Positions 47,468 through 57,630 are shown, counted from the first letter of the stretch. The stretch is DNA of 64,000 nucleotides from Legionella maioricensis (GCF_023618015.1 NZ_JAJKBJ010000001.1:372001-436000); one strand, 5' to 3'. Translations and numbers: made by a program. Notes: generated by a model from the sequence alone, not told the origin.

Positions 47468-47938
47468 ATGGAGAAGAACCATAAAGGGCAAGTGATAATT
47501 CGTTCAATTGATGAGCTATCCGCTGCTGAACAAAAACAAATTCGGTTGGCCTCCCTAGGAATAGGATCTCTTGTTCTTTTAATTGAAGTTTTAGCCTTCC
47601 TTGCTTTTGGAGCGTTTCCAAGTAATAGCGGCTCGTTATTTTTCTACTGCGCTGATTGGTTCTTGTTTGTGGCTGTGCCTTTAGCTTCGTATGGTCTTGG
47701 TTCTTCTTTTGGCTTTGTTTTAATGCTCTCTGACTTAGGCTACGCATTATCTTTGGGACATGGCGGATCTGATTCTTCGTCATTAAACCAGCCGTTTTCA
47801 TCAAATGAATCACCCAGTTACCATCGTTCAAATAATTACGGCTCCCACGTGAGCATAAATCCAAGCTCAGGCCGTCCGATGTCGGGCAGCAGTGGTATGG
47901 ATATCTCAGGAAATCCCTATGGTACGCGCTCCTGGTAG
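47468..47938 (+). CDS. Antiparallel small membrane protein between traG and traD
   Basis: 156 aa, on the strand opposite to the tra operon, with AGGAGG six to eight bases before ATG 47468. Two hydrophobic regions (about 27-50 and 55-95, ending SDLGYALSLGHGG) precede a Ser/Gly/Asn-rich tail (about 100-156). The overlapping minus-strand frame has a scrambled composition and no ribosome-binding site, so this is the real gene. It would need its own promoter. Function unknown; entry exclusion or regulation of mating are options by position only. Confidence 0.7.
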   Translation: MEKNHKGQVIIRSIDELSAAEQKQIRLASLGIGSLVLLIEVLAFLAFGAFPSNSGSLFFYCADWFLFVAVPLASYGLGSSFGFVLMLSDLGYALSLGHGGSDSSSLNQPFSSNESPSYHRSNNYGSHVSINPSSGRPMSGSSGMDISGNPYGTRSW

Positions 47939-47941
47939 CCA

Positions 47942-50662
47942 TCATTTTACGTCCTTGTTAGATTGAGCAACGATTACATCCTGCATCAGTTGGGAGCCAT
48001 CTTGAACAATACCGCCTAAATTCTTAGAGATTTCTTTATTGGAGCGAACAAAATCTTTGTCAACTGCTGTAACTGATTCTTTGCTAACGTTACCTACATT
48101 GATGTTCTGGGTTCTCTTATTCAAAGTATTGGAATAATCATTAAGCGCATGATCTACGCCCTCATTACCTCTAATATGATTTTTAAAAACATTATTTTTT
48201 TGTTGCACCTGATGTTCATTAATAGGATGATTTTTTTGAAATTGGTTAATCGTTTGCTCTGTCTTTTCAGTAACAAATTGTCGAGCATAAGACTGCGCTA
48301 ATTCAGGATCATGACGAATCAGCCATTCTGCTTGCTGTAACCCAATAGTGCCCTGACTATTAGGAGCACGATGATGTGATAACCAATCAATAAAACCTGT
48401 TTGCGCATCAAGATTAATCGACGCTGTTTGCTCACTGGATCTAGTTGCTTGTCGCTGATAACTCTCTGATTCAGAAAAACTTGCCATAGCCTCATCACGA
48501 TAATTCATGGATTTATCATAGCCTGCTGAAAAATTGTTAGCCAAGCGTCCACTAAAATCATCGGATGCACGAAAATGCTCATCTTTAGTAGCTTGTCGTG
48601 CCTCATTAACTACAGCAGTAAAATGATGTTCATCACTAAAACGGCGTGCTTCATTCATCAAGCGTGCATCTTGATGGGAGTTTGATTTATCCCATTCGCG
48701 GCGTAAATTTCCTCCCAACTCAACATTTCCTTTTAACCCAGGAACAGCAGAGCCAGTCCCCAAACCACCTGAACCACCAAAATTAATACTGGCGGCACTT
48801 AATACTTTTGTGGCCTCATCCCGAGAAATATTATGATCGTGAGCAAAAGTATCAATAAGATTAGAAATCTTTGATGCCGCTTGATTAAAACCTGCTGAAG
48901 TAGATATTTGATATCCTTGTCCACTTTGTTCGTTATGTGATTGTGTTTCACCTAATTCTGCTAAGCTTCGAAGCGATGCAGCATATTGCTGTGATGAAGC
49001 AATTGATTTATTAAATCCAGCACTCTTGGCGTTGTCTGATAATTCAGTAAACGCAGAGCGCGTGCTTTCGCCTAGTTGAATATTAAGTGGGGTATGTGAA
49101 GTCGCAGTTGCCATGGTCAATGTTTCACTGCCATCCCTTGATAGCCTTGCAATCGAGCCACTATCAAGACTGGTTTCTATGCCACCTAACGATACTCTTG
49201 CATTTTGATCATTATGAAAAGAGCTGTTGTTAAACCCATGATGGTTGCCAAAACTAGTATTACCATAACTGTAATTACCCATTTGTGCTTCTTCAGCCGC
49301 AGAGGATGCGGCATTTTGAACAACACCTGTAGGTTGTTGCGCAACCGAAACAAAGCTACCCACTTGTCGACTGATTAACATATAACTCAAGGTAGTAGTC
49401 GCTAAGACTAAATATCCACCTAAAGCCGCCATATTTTCGTAGACTTGATTCATTCCTGTTTGATACATCAGGGTAGTCACTCCTGTTGAGACAAAAGATA
49501 ATGAAAACTGAGCCAAAATGGTCATGATATAGTTAATTACTGTAAACATCGGTGCCCACAAGGCAAGCCAAACATAAAGTGTTGCGTAAAATTGGAAAAA
49601 TGTAATGCCGCAGGGAAAAGGGAAAAAGAACAAAACGAAAATAAAACATCCTATGACGATGCAAAACAAAAGACTCTGCAACATAGGCAACCAATAAGCG
49701 GACATCAATCCAATATTACTTAATGCCGCGGGAATTTTGTCTTGCGAACGACTTGCTGAAAAACTGTCAATGGCCGCTTTGGAGTTTACACGAGCGCCCA
49801 TAGAAAACACGCCATCTCGAATAGCATTGGCCATCATATTTTGCCGAATCAGTGCTGCTGCATCACTGGACATGGCCGTTAAATGATTGTAAGCCTGTGG
49901 GAGATACTTTTCAAAATTGGCCAAGGCATCTGAATGATTACCAAAAGCAAAGCCTGCGTACTTGGATTTAGCGTCTTCAATGACGCTATTCCACGCGCCA
50001 TCCAATAAGGCAGCTGCTTCCACACAGGATCTAAACTGTCCATCGTAAATAAATCCACGCGCAACCGAAGCATTCGATTTAACCAATTCCCAAATATCTC
50101 TTGCCTGGTTAATGTCTTTTAAACTATATCGACCATACATCACATCATAGAAGACGCATTGCTGCATGAATTTTTGCATGTTTGAATTAAATACGGGATC
50201 GGTAATTTTAATATTGCTCGCTGATAAAAAGAGCTTCGCACCCATGATCATGCCTGTTTGACTGTAATCCATGTCGTTAGGTGAATGAAAGAAGAATTCA
50301 AAAAGCTGCGTTATTTTATCGCTTAACTGACTGCTCAAGCCCCCAACAACACCCAGAACCAAGGGAACATTATCAACAGTTAAATCTGGGCGCAGTGGGT
50401 CAGTTCTGTCGTGGATTTGTAGGTTACAGGTAGGCGTGAGGATAAAGGAGATAACAAAAGCATATTTTAAGATAAAGAAAAACATGTTACGAATGTCACG
50501 CTTTACAATAAATTGGCCAACTGTCCAAACACCACCAATAATTAGTGCAGTTCTAAAAATTCCTAATATTCCATCATAGTGAAACATAGCGGCTGTGGCG
50601 TTATAAAATGCTTTAATCAACTCACCACCGGTAATTGTATAAATTTGCATCGTAACAGCCAT
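47942..50662 (-). CDS. traG: Mating-pair stabilisation protein TraG
   Basis: 906 aa from ATG 50662, eight bases after GAGG; an upstream ATG (50689) lies inside traH. F-type TraG: N-terminal TM helices (about 40-80) and a TM cluster around 315-440 (FVLFFFPFPCGITFFQFYATLYVWLALWAP in part: FPFPCGITF) and a large hydrophilic periplasmic/cytoplasmic C-terminus (about 460-906), Ser/Asn/Gln-rich, with LSRDGSETLTMATATSHTPL. Needed for pilus assembly (N-terminal half) and mating aggregate stability (C-terminal half). Confidence 0.93.
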   Translation of the reverse strand: MAVTMQIYTITGGELIKAFYNATAAMFHYDGILGIFRTALIIGGVWTVGQFIVKRDIRNMFFFILKYAFVISFILTPTCNLQIHDRTDPLRPDLTVDNVPLVLGVVGGLSSQLSDKITQLFEFFFHSPNDMDYSQTGMIMGAKLFLSASNIKITDPVFNSNMQKFMQQCVFYDVMYGRYSLKDINQARDIWELVKSNASVARGFIYDGQFRSCVEAAALLDGAWNSVIEDAKSKYAGFAFGNHSDALANFEKYLPQAYNHLTAMSSDAAALIRQNMMANAIRDGVFSMGARVNSKAAIDSFSASRSQDKIPAALSNIGLMSAYWLPMLQSLLFCIVIGCFIFVLFFFPFPCGITFFQFYATLYVWLALWAPMFTVINYIMTILAQFSLSFVSTGVTTLMYQTGMNQVYENMAALGGYLVLATTTLSYMLISRQVGSFVSVAQQPTGVVQNAASSAAEEAQMGNYSYGNTSFGNHHGFNNSSFHNDQNARVSLGGIETSLDSGSIARLSRDGSETLTMATATSHTPLNIQLGESTRSAFTELSDNAKSAGFNKSIASSQQYAASLRSLAELGETQSHNEQSGQGYQISTSAGFNQAASKISNLIDTFAHDHNISRDEATKVLSAASINFGGSGGLGTGSAVPGLKGNVELGGNLRREWDKSNSHQDARLMNEARRFSDEHHFTAVVNEARQATKDEHFRASDDFSGRLANNFSAGYDKSMNYRDEAMASFSESESYQRQATRSSEQTASINLDAQTGFIDWLSHHRAPNSQGTIGLQQAEWLIRHDPELAQSYARQFVTEKTEQTINQFQKNHPINEHQVQQKNNVFKNHIRGNEGVDHALNDYSNTLNKRTQNINVGNVSKESVTAVDKDFVRSNKEISKNLGGIVQDGSQLMQDVIVAQSNKDVK

Positions 50663-50667
50663 CGCAT

Positions 50668-52047
50668 TTACCTCAACTGATTGGCCCAACTCAAAGATTG
50701 AGTGAGCTCTGATGAAAATTCACCGACCAACATTTGCTCGATGGTTTGGGTTTCCTGGATCATTTGCATTGCCATGCTCATACGCTGATGCGCTGTGCCT
50801 TCCATTTGCGTGAGATCTTGACGAGCTTGGGTAAGATCGGATTGAAACTCTTTCATGATTGCTTCTGGATATTGCAGAGTGCCTGCTGCCTGTTTGATGA
50901 GTTGCAGGTTTTCATTCAAATATTGAAACAAAATATCAATGGCAATGGCCTCTGAATATCGAGTGGTGTCTATTACCGTACTATCTTTCATAAAGGCAAG
51001 TTGCACGCTGACCATTTTCATAACCGGATATTGGGTAGACTCTATCAATCCTTTTACGGCTTCACTTTGCTCCACATTGTCTTTAATATGACTTGCCATA
51101 TCCAAGATAAGGTCACGAACTTTTGACTCTAAACCATGACTCATATCAATGGTTTTACTGGTTAAAGTTGGTTGTAAGCATTTGACCTTTTCATCACATT
51201 GATAGACTCTCACCTCGCCACCACGTAAAAGTGCACTGATTAAATTATTGTTACTCACTAAGGAAGCCAGGCGTTGGACATGTACTCCTTCTGCATCACG
51301 AGTAAGAATTAGGGTGCCTGATAAAGTCATCATGAGCTGGGCTAATTCGGTGTCGTCTGCAAATAGACCGTTTTTCTTTAATGCATTCCATGCCACATTA
51401 GTATTGTCAACTACTTGCTCATTGCTACTGTTTTCATTAATTACCCGGTCGTAATCGTAATTGCTGGAACCTTTACCACACCCTTGCCGCGCCTCTGCCC
51501 AATCAGAAAAAAGATTCTTGGATTGACCGATGGATTGGCAGGCATGCTGTTGTGCCTGGCGGGTACGAGGCCATAAACCAAGCACTGCACTCTCAGACAT
51601 CTGGCATGAGTTCATCCCTGATTGATTCACCCAAGTAGCTACATTTTGCAATTTAGTGGCTACATTACCTAAAAGTGGTGTGGCTTGCTCTAAGGCCAAC
51701 TGGAAAGCTAATCCTTGTGAGTTGTTCAATATATTTTTGGTGAAATCGACAAACTCTTTACCCTTGATGTGGGAAAATCCGCCAAAGGTAGCATCAATAC
51801 CCCCGCAGCCTGCGGATACTTTAGGCCAGTTCAAACGCATGATTTGTAGATTACGTACACTACTTCTGGCATACAAATTACCACCCGTATAAAAACCGGC
51901 ACGCTGTGCCTGATAAGCATGAGGCTCTGTTACATTAGCGCCCATATTGAGGGCTTTAAAATAGCTTGTTAAATCATCTCCTATTGATTTAGCGTGACTA
52001 ACACTAATGGCGCTCATCAGAGCCCATGACAGAATAATTTTTTTCAT
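50668..52047 (-). CDS. traH: Conjugal pilus assembly protein TraH
   Basis: 459 aa. Signal peptide about 1-19 (VSHAKS). Family signatures: GGNLYARSSVRNLQIM, WPKVSAGCGGIDATFGGFSHI (partly quoted as SAGCGGIDATFGGFS), AWNALKKNGLF, and a C-terminal helical region. Periplasmic component of the F-type outer-membrane-associated assembly complex with TraF, TraU, TraW and TrbB. Start overlaps the trbB stop by four bases. Confidence 0.95.
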   Translation of the reverse strand: MKKIILSWALMSAISVSHAKSIGDDLTSYFKALNMGANVTEPHAYQAQRAGFYTGGNLYARSSVRNLQIMRLNWPKVSAGCGGIDATFGGFSHIKGKEFVDFTKNILNNSQGLAFQLALEQATPLLGNVATKLQNVATWVNQSGMNSCQMSESAVLGLWPRTRQAQQHACQSIGQSKNLFSDWAEARQGCGKGSSNYDYDRVINENSSNEQVVDNTNVAWNALKKNGLFADDTELAQLMMTLSGTLILTRDAEGVHVQRLASLVSNNNLISALLRGGEVRVYQCDEKVKCLQPTLTSKTIDMSHGLESKVRDLILDMASHIKDNVEQSEAVKGLIESTQYPVMKMVSVQLAFMKDSTVIDTTRYSEAIAIDILFQYLNENLQLIKQAAGTLQYPEAIMKEFQSDLTQARQDLTQMEGTAHQRMSMAMQMIQETQTIEQMLVGEFSSELTQSLSWANQLR

Positions 52048-52466
52048 TGAGCCACCTCTTCGCCAAGTGTCTGACTCATCTTCAGTAGACGATTAATCAA
52101 TTCACCTTCATCAATATTGCCCTCGGTTACAAGCCGTGCTAATTGATCCTTTGGGTTAATCAAGAAGAGAGAAGGAAAAACGCTGACTTGAAATACCTTG
52201 GTTTGCCCTTCATCCATTACCGCATCAGGAAATGATGATAAAAAACCGCCATCAACCGAAATTGCAACTACGCTAAAGCCATATTGCTGACTTACACGTT
52301 TTAGTGTCGGTGCAAAACGCTGGCAATGAGGGCAGCTCGAACTGTAAAAGAAGAAAAATCCTTGTTGTTTAGCAAGCGTATGAAGTGGTGTATCAGCACG
52401 ATTTGCATACACACAGGACGCAAATAACATCACTAACACTATTAAAACCGCTGATTTATTGCGCAT
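52044..52466 (-). CDS. trbB: Periplasmic thiol-disulfide protein TrbB
   Basis: 140 aa from ATG 52466 (AGGGGAA upstream; starts inside the traF end). Signal peptide about 1-21. Thioredoxin fold with the redox motif CPHC in FYSSSCPHCQRFAPTL, and the cis-Pro in VSVFPSLFL. Supplies disulfide formation or isomerisation for Cys-rich tra proteins such as TraN, TraU and TraH. Confidence 0.9.
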   Translation of the reverse strand: MRNKSAVLIVLVMLFASCVYANRADTPLHTLAKQQGFFFFYSSSCPHCQRFAPTLKRVSQQYGFSVVAISVDGGFLSSFPDAVMDEGQTKVFQVSVFPSLFLINPKDQLARLVTEGNIDEGELINRLLKMSQTLGEEVAQ

Positions 52467-53229
52467 TGTATTCCCCTGATTGAAAAGCATTGGTTGCCAT
52501 TAATATGTTTTCTTTCAGTTCCGATTGACTGATCAGACCATAGGCAACTGGCATAGTTTTTTTAGAAACTGGGTTAAGAGCAAATACGGCAGGAATATGT
52601 TTTACACCCATTTGATTCGCCTCACCTGAGTCCACCCGGGAATTAGGAAGTAATGGAGAGAAATGATCAGTCATGGCAATAGGAATGACGGTCATGTGAT
52701 AACTGTTAGCAAAGTCACTCACAACTTCCGCCATGCGCTCGCTGAAGGGTTCTCCACCTTTATAGAAATACAGCAATCCCGATGTCTGGCTAATTTGAAC
52801 AATCACTCTTTCTTTTTGCATGCTGTTTTGCTGGTTGTAAATATCACGTGCTGTACTGCCACTCGGATTAACAAGACTTTCATCCTGATCAGGATTTATT
52901 AACAAGTCGAGCATCCATTTTTCAGAAAAAAGATTAGCCTGCGCCACAATCAAACGTTGCAGTCGTCTTGCCCTAGCTATATTTGCAGTAGTTGGATTTA
53001 AAATAGCTTGTGCACGAGCGCGCTGCACTCGCTCGCCAATTAATTTCCATGTTTTATCAGGATCTGCTGATTTATTTATAAGTGGGGATGTCACCTGTGC
53101 TTTCTTTTTAGGAAGTACCTTTGGATCCTTATGCCAATACCAACCTTCTTCATGCTCGTTAAGATAGGGTTGTTCGGCATAGAGAAAGGGGCTGACACTA
53201 ATCAAAAAGACAAAAAACCACTTAGCCAT
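52456..53229 (-). CDS. traF: Conjugal pilus assembly protein TraF
   Basis: 257 aa from ATG 53229, overlapping the traN stop as ATGGCTAA, with AGGGAG upstream. Signal peptide about 1-19. The C-terminal thioredoxin-like fold (about 135-245, GLLYFYKGGEPFSERMAEVV) lacks a CxxC motif (GGEPF occupies the site), as is usual for TraF. Required for F-type pilus assembly. Confidence 0.93.
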   Translation of the reverse strand: MAKWFFVFLISVSPFLYAEQPYLNEHEEGWYWHKDPKVLPKKKAQVTSPLINKSADPDKTWKLIGERVQRARAQAILNPTTANIARARRLQRLIVAQANLFSEKWMLDLLINPDQDESLVNPSGSTARDIYNQQNSMQKERVIVQISQTSGLLYFYKGGEPFSERMAEVVSDFANSYHMTVIPIAMTDHFSPLLPNSRVDSGEANQMGVKHIPAVFALNPVSKKTMPVAYGLISQSELKENILMATNAFQSGEYNAQ

Positions 53230-55030
53230 TAATATCTCCCTGGTTATAAAATTCATTAAGGCGCTTACTTACTCCATTGGCTGTTTGTCCATAATCAGGT
53301 TTTTTAAGCTTGTTTTTTACCTCGTCGTAAAATTCAGAAAAATTAATCGATTCAAAATGAATTAATTGCATTTGTTCTGGCGTAATCCCCGAGCAATTAG
53401 AATGCTTCCCTTGGCCAAAACTTATATGTAATTGATTCCGCCGTCCTTGCTCTTGAACAATGCGGGCTAATTTTGATTGAAAGACACAGTAGGTTTCATG
53501 GGTATCGGTACATACGGAACCACCAGGAAATTTTCTGCGTTTATAACAATACTGGCCTGTTGGAACAACCAGCTTGTTTTCTCGGGCTTTACCCAATTTT
53601 TTCTCACTATCGCTACAATGGGCCAGTTCCAAATCAACACCCCACCCAGAATCACTGCAGCAATTTTTATATCTGAGCATTACTTTGGAGCATTCAAGCT
53701 TCTGCCCTTTAAAAATAAAATTGGCATTTCCATCAAAATCTTTCGATGCATCCGATACTGCTGACAATGAAGACATGGCTTTTTTGAAATCATCTTCATT
53801 GGCAGGACTGTATTCATGTGTTGCACAATCACCCTCCAAACAAAATGCACCCTCGCCACAGAGTAATTGATTCTCGGTGCATTGGTTTTGTGGGCATTGA
53901 TAGGTTTGCTGGTAGGTTTTGCAACGACCACCTTCCTCCTTTAAACAGATTGAAGCAGTTTGCTCACATCCTTCATTTATAATGCCATCACAAGTGTTCT
54001 GGCCCTCATCACCACACTTATAGGTTGCTCGCTCTTTCCAGCAAGGACGGGTAAACGGAACGTCTCCAATAACCCGTGTTTGATTGGGCTCTGTGCAGGT
54101 TAAGGGTTCTGTGATGTGGCATAATCCTTCTTGTTCCTTATTTTTTAAATGCTGGCACTGATTATCCCAATTCTCTTTGCTTTGATAGATTTCTACCGTC
54201 ATCGTCACGGAGTGAACATAAGGAATCGTGCAATGTCCATATCGACACTTTCCTACAGACAGTGTTAAAGAGGGATTGGCGCAGGTAGCAGTTTGTTCCA
54301 CTACGACCAAACCCTTTGTATCCACAATGCTTACCTTAACCATGGCACAATGATCAGGTAATTTAATCGCAGGAACCGTTACTTGATCTTTATAAATCGT
54401 ATAGCAAGGATTTTTTCCCTGCTGGCAAGTATCCGTTTGAGAAAAATGAACTGAGACCTTAAAAGGTTTGCTACTCCTTCCTTTTTTTTGCAGAGATAAA
54501 GTATAACTTTCCGTTTTGTAAGGTGAGAGTTCCAAACGCAGAATTCTGGCACAATGCAGTGTTCCTAATCCTTTGCTAGTCAGACATTTTTTTTCCTGCC
54601 AAGAATAGTGGCACTCTTTGGGCTTTAAAGAACAGGTGGTTTTATCAGTATGTTGACCACGTATAATTGCATCCCCATTTTCTGCGATTTGATTCAGTTT
54701 TTGCATAGATGCGGAAGCTGGATTTACTTGATACAACGGTCGGTGATTGAAGCTTTCGCTAACTGCTTTCCCTGATTCATTATCAACAACGACTGTTTGT
54801 GAATCCGTTTCAAGGCCTGTATTTTCCTGAGTGACTCCACTGTAATAATGTTCCTGCGGTAGATTTGCTTGATAACCAGGGAATTTATTAAGATCGAGCT
54901 CTTTCAACAGGTCAATGGATTGATTCTCATGGCTTGTTCCTGTCTGGGCGCCTTCTTTATAGGCCTGCTTCAGATCAAGCGCATTGACTTGTGAGCTTAA
55001 TATCAAAAAAATATAAATGATGCATTTCAT
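53222..55030 (-). CDS. traN: Cysteine-rich mating-pair stabilisation protein TraN
   Basis: 602 aa. Signal peptide about 1-17. Dense in Cys, with clusters such as CSLKPKECHYSWQEKKC and CQQGKNPCYTIY and the conserved C-terminal block FKGQKLECSKVMLRYKNCC (cut: ECSKVMLRYKNCC). Outer-membrane adhesin that contacts recipient surface receptors and sets mating specificity. It is expected to depend on TrbB for disulfides. Start overlaps trbC by four bases. Confidence 0.93.
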   Translation of the reverse strand: MKCIIYIFLILSSQVNALDLKQAYKEGAQTGTSHENQSIDLLKELDLNKFPGYQANLPQEHYYSGVTQENTGLETDSQTVVVDNESGKAVSESFNHRPLYQVNPASASMQKLNQIAENGDAIIRGQHTDKTTCSLKPKECHYSWQEKKCLTSKGLGTLHCARILRLELSPYKTESYTLSLQKKGRSSKPFKVSVHFSQTDTCQQGKNPCYTIYKDQVTVPAIKLPDHCAMVKVSIVDTKGLVVVEQTATCANPSLTLSVGKCRYGHCTIPYVHSVTMTVEIYQSKENWDNQCQHLKNKEQEGLCHITEPLTCTEPNQTRVIGDVPFTRPCWKERATYKCGDEGQNTCDGIINEGCEQTASICLKEEGGRCKTYQQTYQCPQNQCTENQLLCGEGAFCLEGDCATHEYSPANEDDFKKAMSSLSAVSDASKDFDGNANFIFKGQKLECSKVMLRYKNCCSDSGWGVDLELAHCSDSEKKLGKARENKLVVPTGQYCYKRRKFPGGSVCTDTHETYCVFQSKLARIVQEQGRRNQLHISFGQGKHSNCSGITPEQMQLIHFESINFSEFYDEVKNKLKKPDYGQTANGVSKRLNEFYNQGDING

Positions 55031-55683
55031 CTGACTTGCTCTCCTTTTAACAGAAGAATCATTTGATGTAACGCAGGATCCTCCATGGCTTGTTCGCTAT
55101 CCATTTTTTCCAAGGCGTAATCCAGAGATACATCACCATAAAGTTTGTCGTAATCAACTGGCTTACAATCCATATTGGCAGGACAAAGAGGCACGTCTTT
55201 GACATAAACCACAGCAGGAACCGCAGTTATTTCAAAAGTTTTAAAAAGAATCGGATCCAGTTGCATTCCAATCCCAGTTTTCTGACTTAACGCTTGGAGA
55301 ACAGTCATCGTTTCTTTAAACGAATTATGAATCAACCCACGAATTACAGGAATTGCCCCACTTCGTTTGCATTGTAAAAGCCAGGCTTGCAGACTTCTTT
55401 CAGGCATCGAAAACGATAAAAACACAAGAACCTGACCGACTTTTTTCAAATGAGTGGCTATAGGCTCTTGTGTTTTAGGGGCTTGACGCATCTCATTAGT
55501 AAACTCAGCGATTTGTCCTGATTTCTCTGAGGCTTCAAGGTTTTTACTAATTTGTTTTACTTCTTGAGTAAAGGCATTGGCGCGATCTCTAGCATTTGAT
55601 TCAACTGAGGCAATATATGCTTCATCCGCTGCAAAGACCGATGCTGAAAACAAGAATAATACAACTAATAATGTGGGGTTCAT
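55027..55683 (-). CDS. trbC: F-type pilin assembly protein TrbC
   Basis: 218 aa from ATG 55683 (TAGGAG upstream); the longer frame overlaps traU. Signal peptide about 1-19 (SVFAAD). Helical segment 25-75, then the TrbC domain with VFLSFSMPERSLQAWL and SGAIPVIRGL, and a late TAVPAVVYV strand as in thioredoxin-like folds. Needed for pilus assembly; often fused to TraW in other systems, separate here. Confidence 0.92.
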   Translation of the reverse strand: MNPTLLVVLFLFSASVFAADEAYIASVESNARDRANAFTQEVKQISKNLEASEKSGQIAEFTNEMRQAPKTQEPIATHLKKVGQVLVFLSFSMPERSLQAWLLQCKRSGAIPVIRGLIHNSFKETMTVLQALSQKTGIGMQLDPILFKTFEITAVPAVVYVKDVPLCPANMDCKPVDYDKLYGDVSLDYALEKMDSEQAMEDPALHQMILLLKGEQVR

Positions 55684-55697
55684 CACAGCTCCTATCA

Positions 55698-56693
55698 TTA
55701 AAGGGCGCAACAGTTGCGCTTACGCCAAATCAGATACCCAAAATCTTCACCCTTAAATGGGTATTCATGACCTGCCTCCCATAGGCTCGTAGCACGACCC
55801 AATGGATAACAGGCGTGAGTAGTTGGCAAAGGATTAACCATCTGATACCGGTAACGTGATTTGGGTAAAATAGGGGAATAATGAGTATGACAAATGGATT
55901 TTGTACTGCTTGTCGAATCATCAAGCCCTACTGTATCTTCCAGTAGTCCTTGGCGATGCAACTTGTAATTCATACGTTCAGATAGCAGCACTGAGGCCTG
56001 AACTCCGCCAACGTGTTCTTGCACATGTCCTGTTAAGGGATACATACTTCCTTGAGCTCCCGCACACCAAAAGAGTTTATCTATGGCACTGCCCAATAAG
56101 GCGGTACTTGCATCGGCAGCGCAGGCTGCTTGTGCGAGTAAACTGCCAAATAATACTGCTTCCGGATTGATGATAAAACCCAGCTCATCGTCGTTCCACA
56201 TCACATCTAATTCACTGGGATAAGCAATATCAAAATCGACTTTTTCAACACAAATGCCATCGGTTAATACATTAAGCCAATACATCAATGGAAATTTGTA
56301 CCAATGCACATGATAAAAGGATTGATTGGACAAATTGCTGTCGGTTTCCACCGTGCCCTTGCGATAATACTTACCAAAATTTAAGGAGATTCCTCCTAAA
56401 TTAACTAAACAAAAAGGAGTACGGGTAACATCAACTAAGTTGACAGGCTCCCAGTACCCAATCGTTAATCCCAGACGTGGGATAGGATTTCCTGGGCATT
56501 CGCAAACAGGCAACTTAGGATTTTTAGTGTCTGGTAAATGATTCGAAGAAATGAGGTTTATTTGTCCTAAACTTAAGGGGAACAAACACGACCAACACAC
56601 ATCGGTGATGGGATTAACAAAACGACCGTGGCACGAGCCTGCTTCTGTTACTCCGGTAATAATAAAAGCAAGGAACATAAAAAGGGACTTCAT
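55698..56693 (-). CDS. traU: Conjugal transfer protein TraU
   Basis: 331 aa. Signal peptide about 1-19, then the family opening SCHGRFVNPITDVCWSC and many conserved Cys. GLTIGYWEPV and the C-terminal WRKRNCC are typical of TraU. Periplasmic mating-pair/pilus complex member. Overlaps traW by four bases. Confidence 0.95.
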   Translation of the reverse strand: MKSLFMFLAFIITGVTEAGSCHGRFVNPITDVCWSCLFPLSLGQINLISSNHLPDTKNPKLPVCECPGNPIPRLGLTIGYWEPVNLVDVTRTPFCLVNLGGISLNFGKYYRKGTVETDSNLSNQSFYHVHWYKFPLMYWLNVLTDGICVEKVDFDIAYPSELDVMWNDDELGFIINPEAVLFGSLLAQAACAADASTALLGSAIDKLFWCAGAQGSMYPLTGHVQEHVGGVQASVLLSERMNYKLHRQGLLEDTVGLDDSTSSTKSICHTHYSPILPKSRYRYQMVNPLPTTHACYPLGRATSLWEAGHEYPFKGEDFGYLIWRKRNCCAL

Positions 56694-57298
56694 ATACTCA
56701 CCTCATTAATTAGTAGACGCTTCCCTGCTTGCACAATCCTTACCGGCAAATGCCTTATTTGAAATTTGGTGACCAAAAACCCATTTAAATCAAAATAAAT
56801 AGCCTGTTTAAACTGGTTAGCAACATCCTTTACAGAGCCTGCAATGAGGATTAGTTTGACTTTTTGATGCTGTTTTAATTCTTGAACAACCCATGACACT
56901 TGCGTTTCATCATCACCATCAAAAAAAATAAGTGTGCTGCTTAAGCCTATTCTATCCAACGGGTTAATTACTGTGCCTTGTTTAACAATTACCACCCCGC
57001 GACTGTCTTTCACATCGTAAGGCACTGTAAGAGATGGATTAAAAAACCACGTTTTATCTACCACTGCCCTGGGTAAGTGTGTAGGTGTTGGACGCGCCAA
57101 ATGTTCCTTTACCCGTTTTTTAAATTCAGACTGAACCGTCTTCCACTCACCACTGGCCTGCATACCTGCCATTTTTTTCTGGATGTACTCTAAAAAGTCC
57201 ATTTCAGCTATTACGAAGGTCTTTCCTAATACGCCAAAATCCTTCGCGCTAACCAAAGGTAGATAAAACAGGCAGATAATTAATAGAAGCGCTCTCAC
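56690..57298 (-). CDS. traW: F-type pilus assembly protein TraW
   Basis: 202 aa, GTG start (GTGA overlap with trbI). Signal peptide about 1-18. Family features: KDFGVLGKTFVIAE at the mature N-terminus, DKTWFFNPSLTV, VINPLDRIGLSSTLIFFDGDD (cut: NPLDRIGLS), and VRIVQAGKRLLI. Periplasmic protein acting with TrbC and TraU. Confidence 0.93.
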   Translation of the reverse strand: MRALLLIICLFYLPLVSAKDFGVLGKTFVIAEMDFLEYIQKKMAGMQASGEWKTVQSEFKKRVKEHLARPTPTHLPRAVVDKTWFFNPSLTVPYDVKDSRGVVIVKQGTVINPLDRIGLSSTLIFFDGDDETQVSWVVQELKQHQKVKLILIAGSVKDVANQFKQAIYFDLNGFLVTKFQIRHLPVRIVQAGKRLLINEVSI

Positions 57299-57630
57299 GA
57301 TTTAGACTCCAAACCCACCCTATCCATCAGAACAGTTGTATAATCAGGGCTACCTTTAATCACGGCCTCTCTTGGGACTAAAATCAGTGATTTGGAACGC
57401 GATAAGTCGTTCAAGGCCTGCTCCAAACGGTGAGAAAAATCTTTGATTGCCAACTCCTTTTCAGGAGTTGAATGATTTTTTTGTGCCTCTTTTTTGATGA
57501 ATTCAGAGGTAATTGCCAGAATATCAACGGTTGCAATCTCTGATTTCCTCAAAGCACTATAAAAAATCCCATTAACTAAGATGCTAGTGAAGAGTGCAGT
57601 AAGTAACGCTACTTTAGTTGTCTTAAACAT
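57295..57630 (-). CDS. trbI: F-type transfer protein TrbI
   Basis: 111 aa from ATG 57630, eight-base overlap with traC (ATGTTTAA). One TM helix (about 6-25), a helical periplasmic part and the C-terminal VPREAVIKGSPDYT motif of TrbI. Affects pilus outgrowth and retraction in F. Confidence 0.85.
   Translation of the reverse strand: MFKTTKVALLTALFTSILVNGIFYSALRKSEIATVDILAITSEFIKKEAQKNHSTPEKELAIKDFSHRLEQALNDLSRSKSLILVPREAVIKGSPDYTTVLMDRVGLESKS

Noticed and set aside
47391..47945. 184-codon minus-strand open frame between traG and traD
   Set aside because: Composition is unlike a normal protein, it has no ribosome-binding site, and it is the complement of a better plus-strand gene with AGGAGG.
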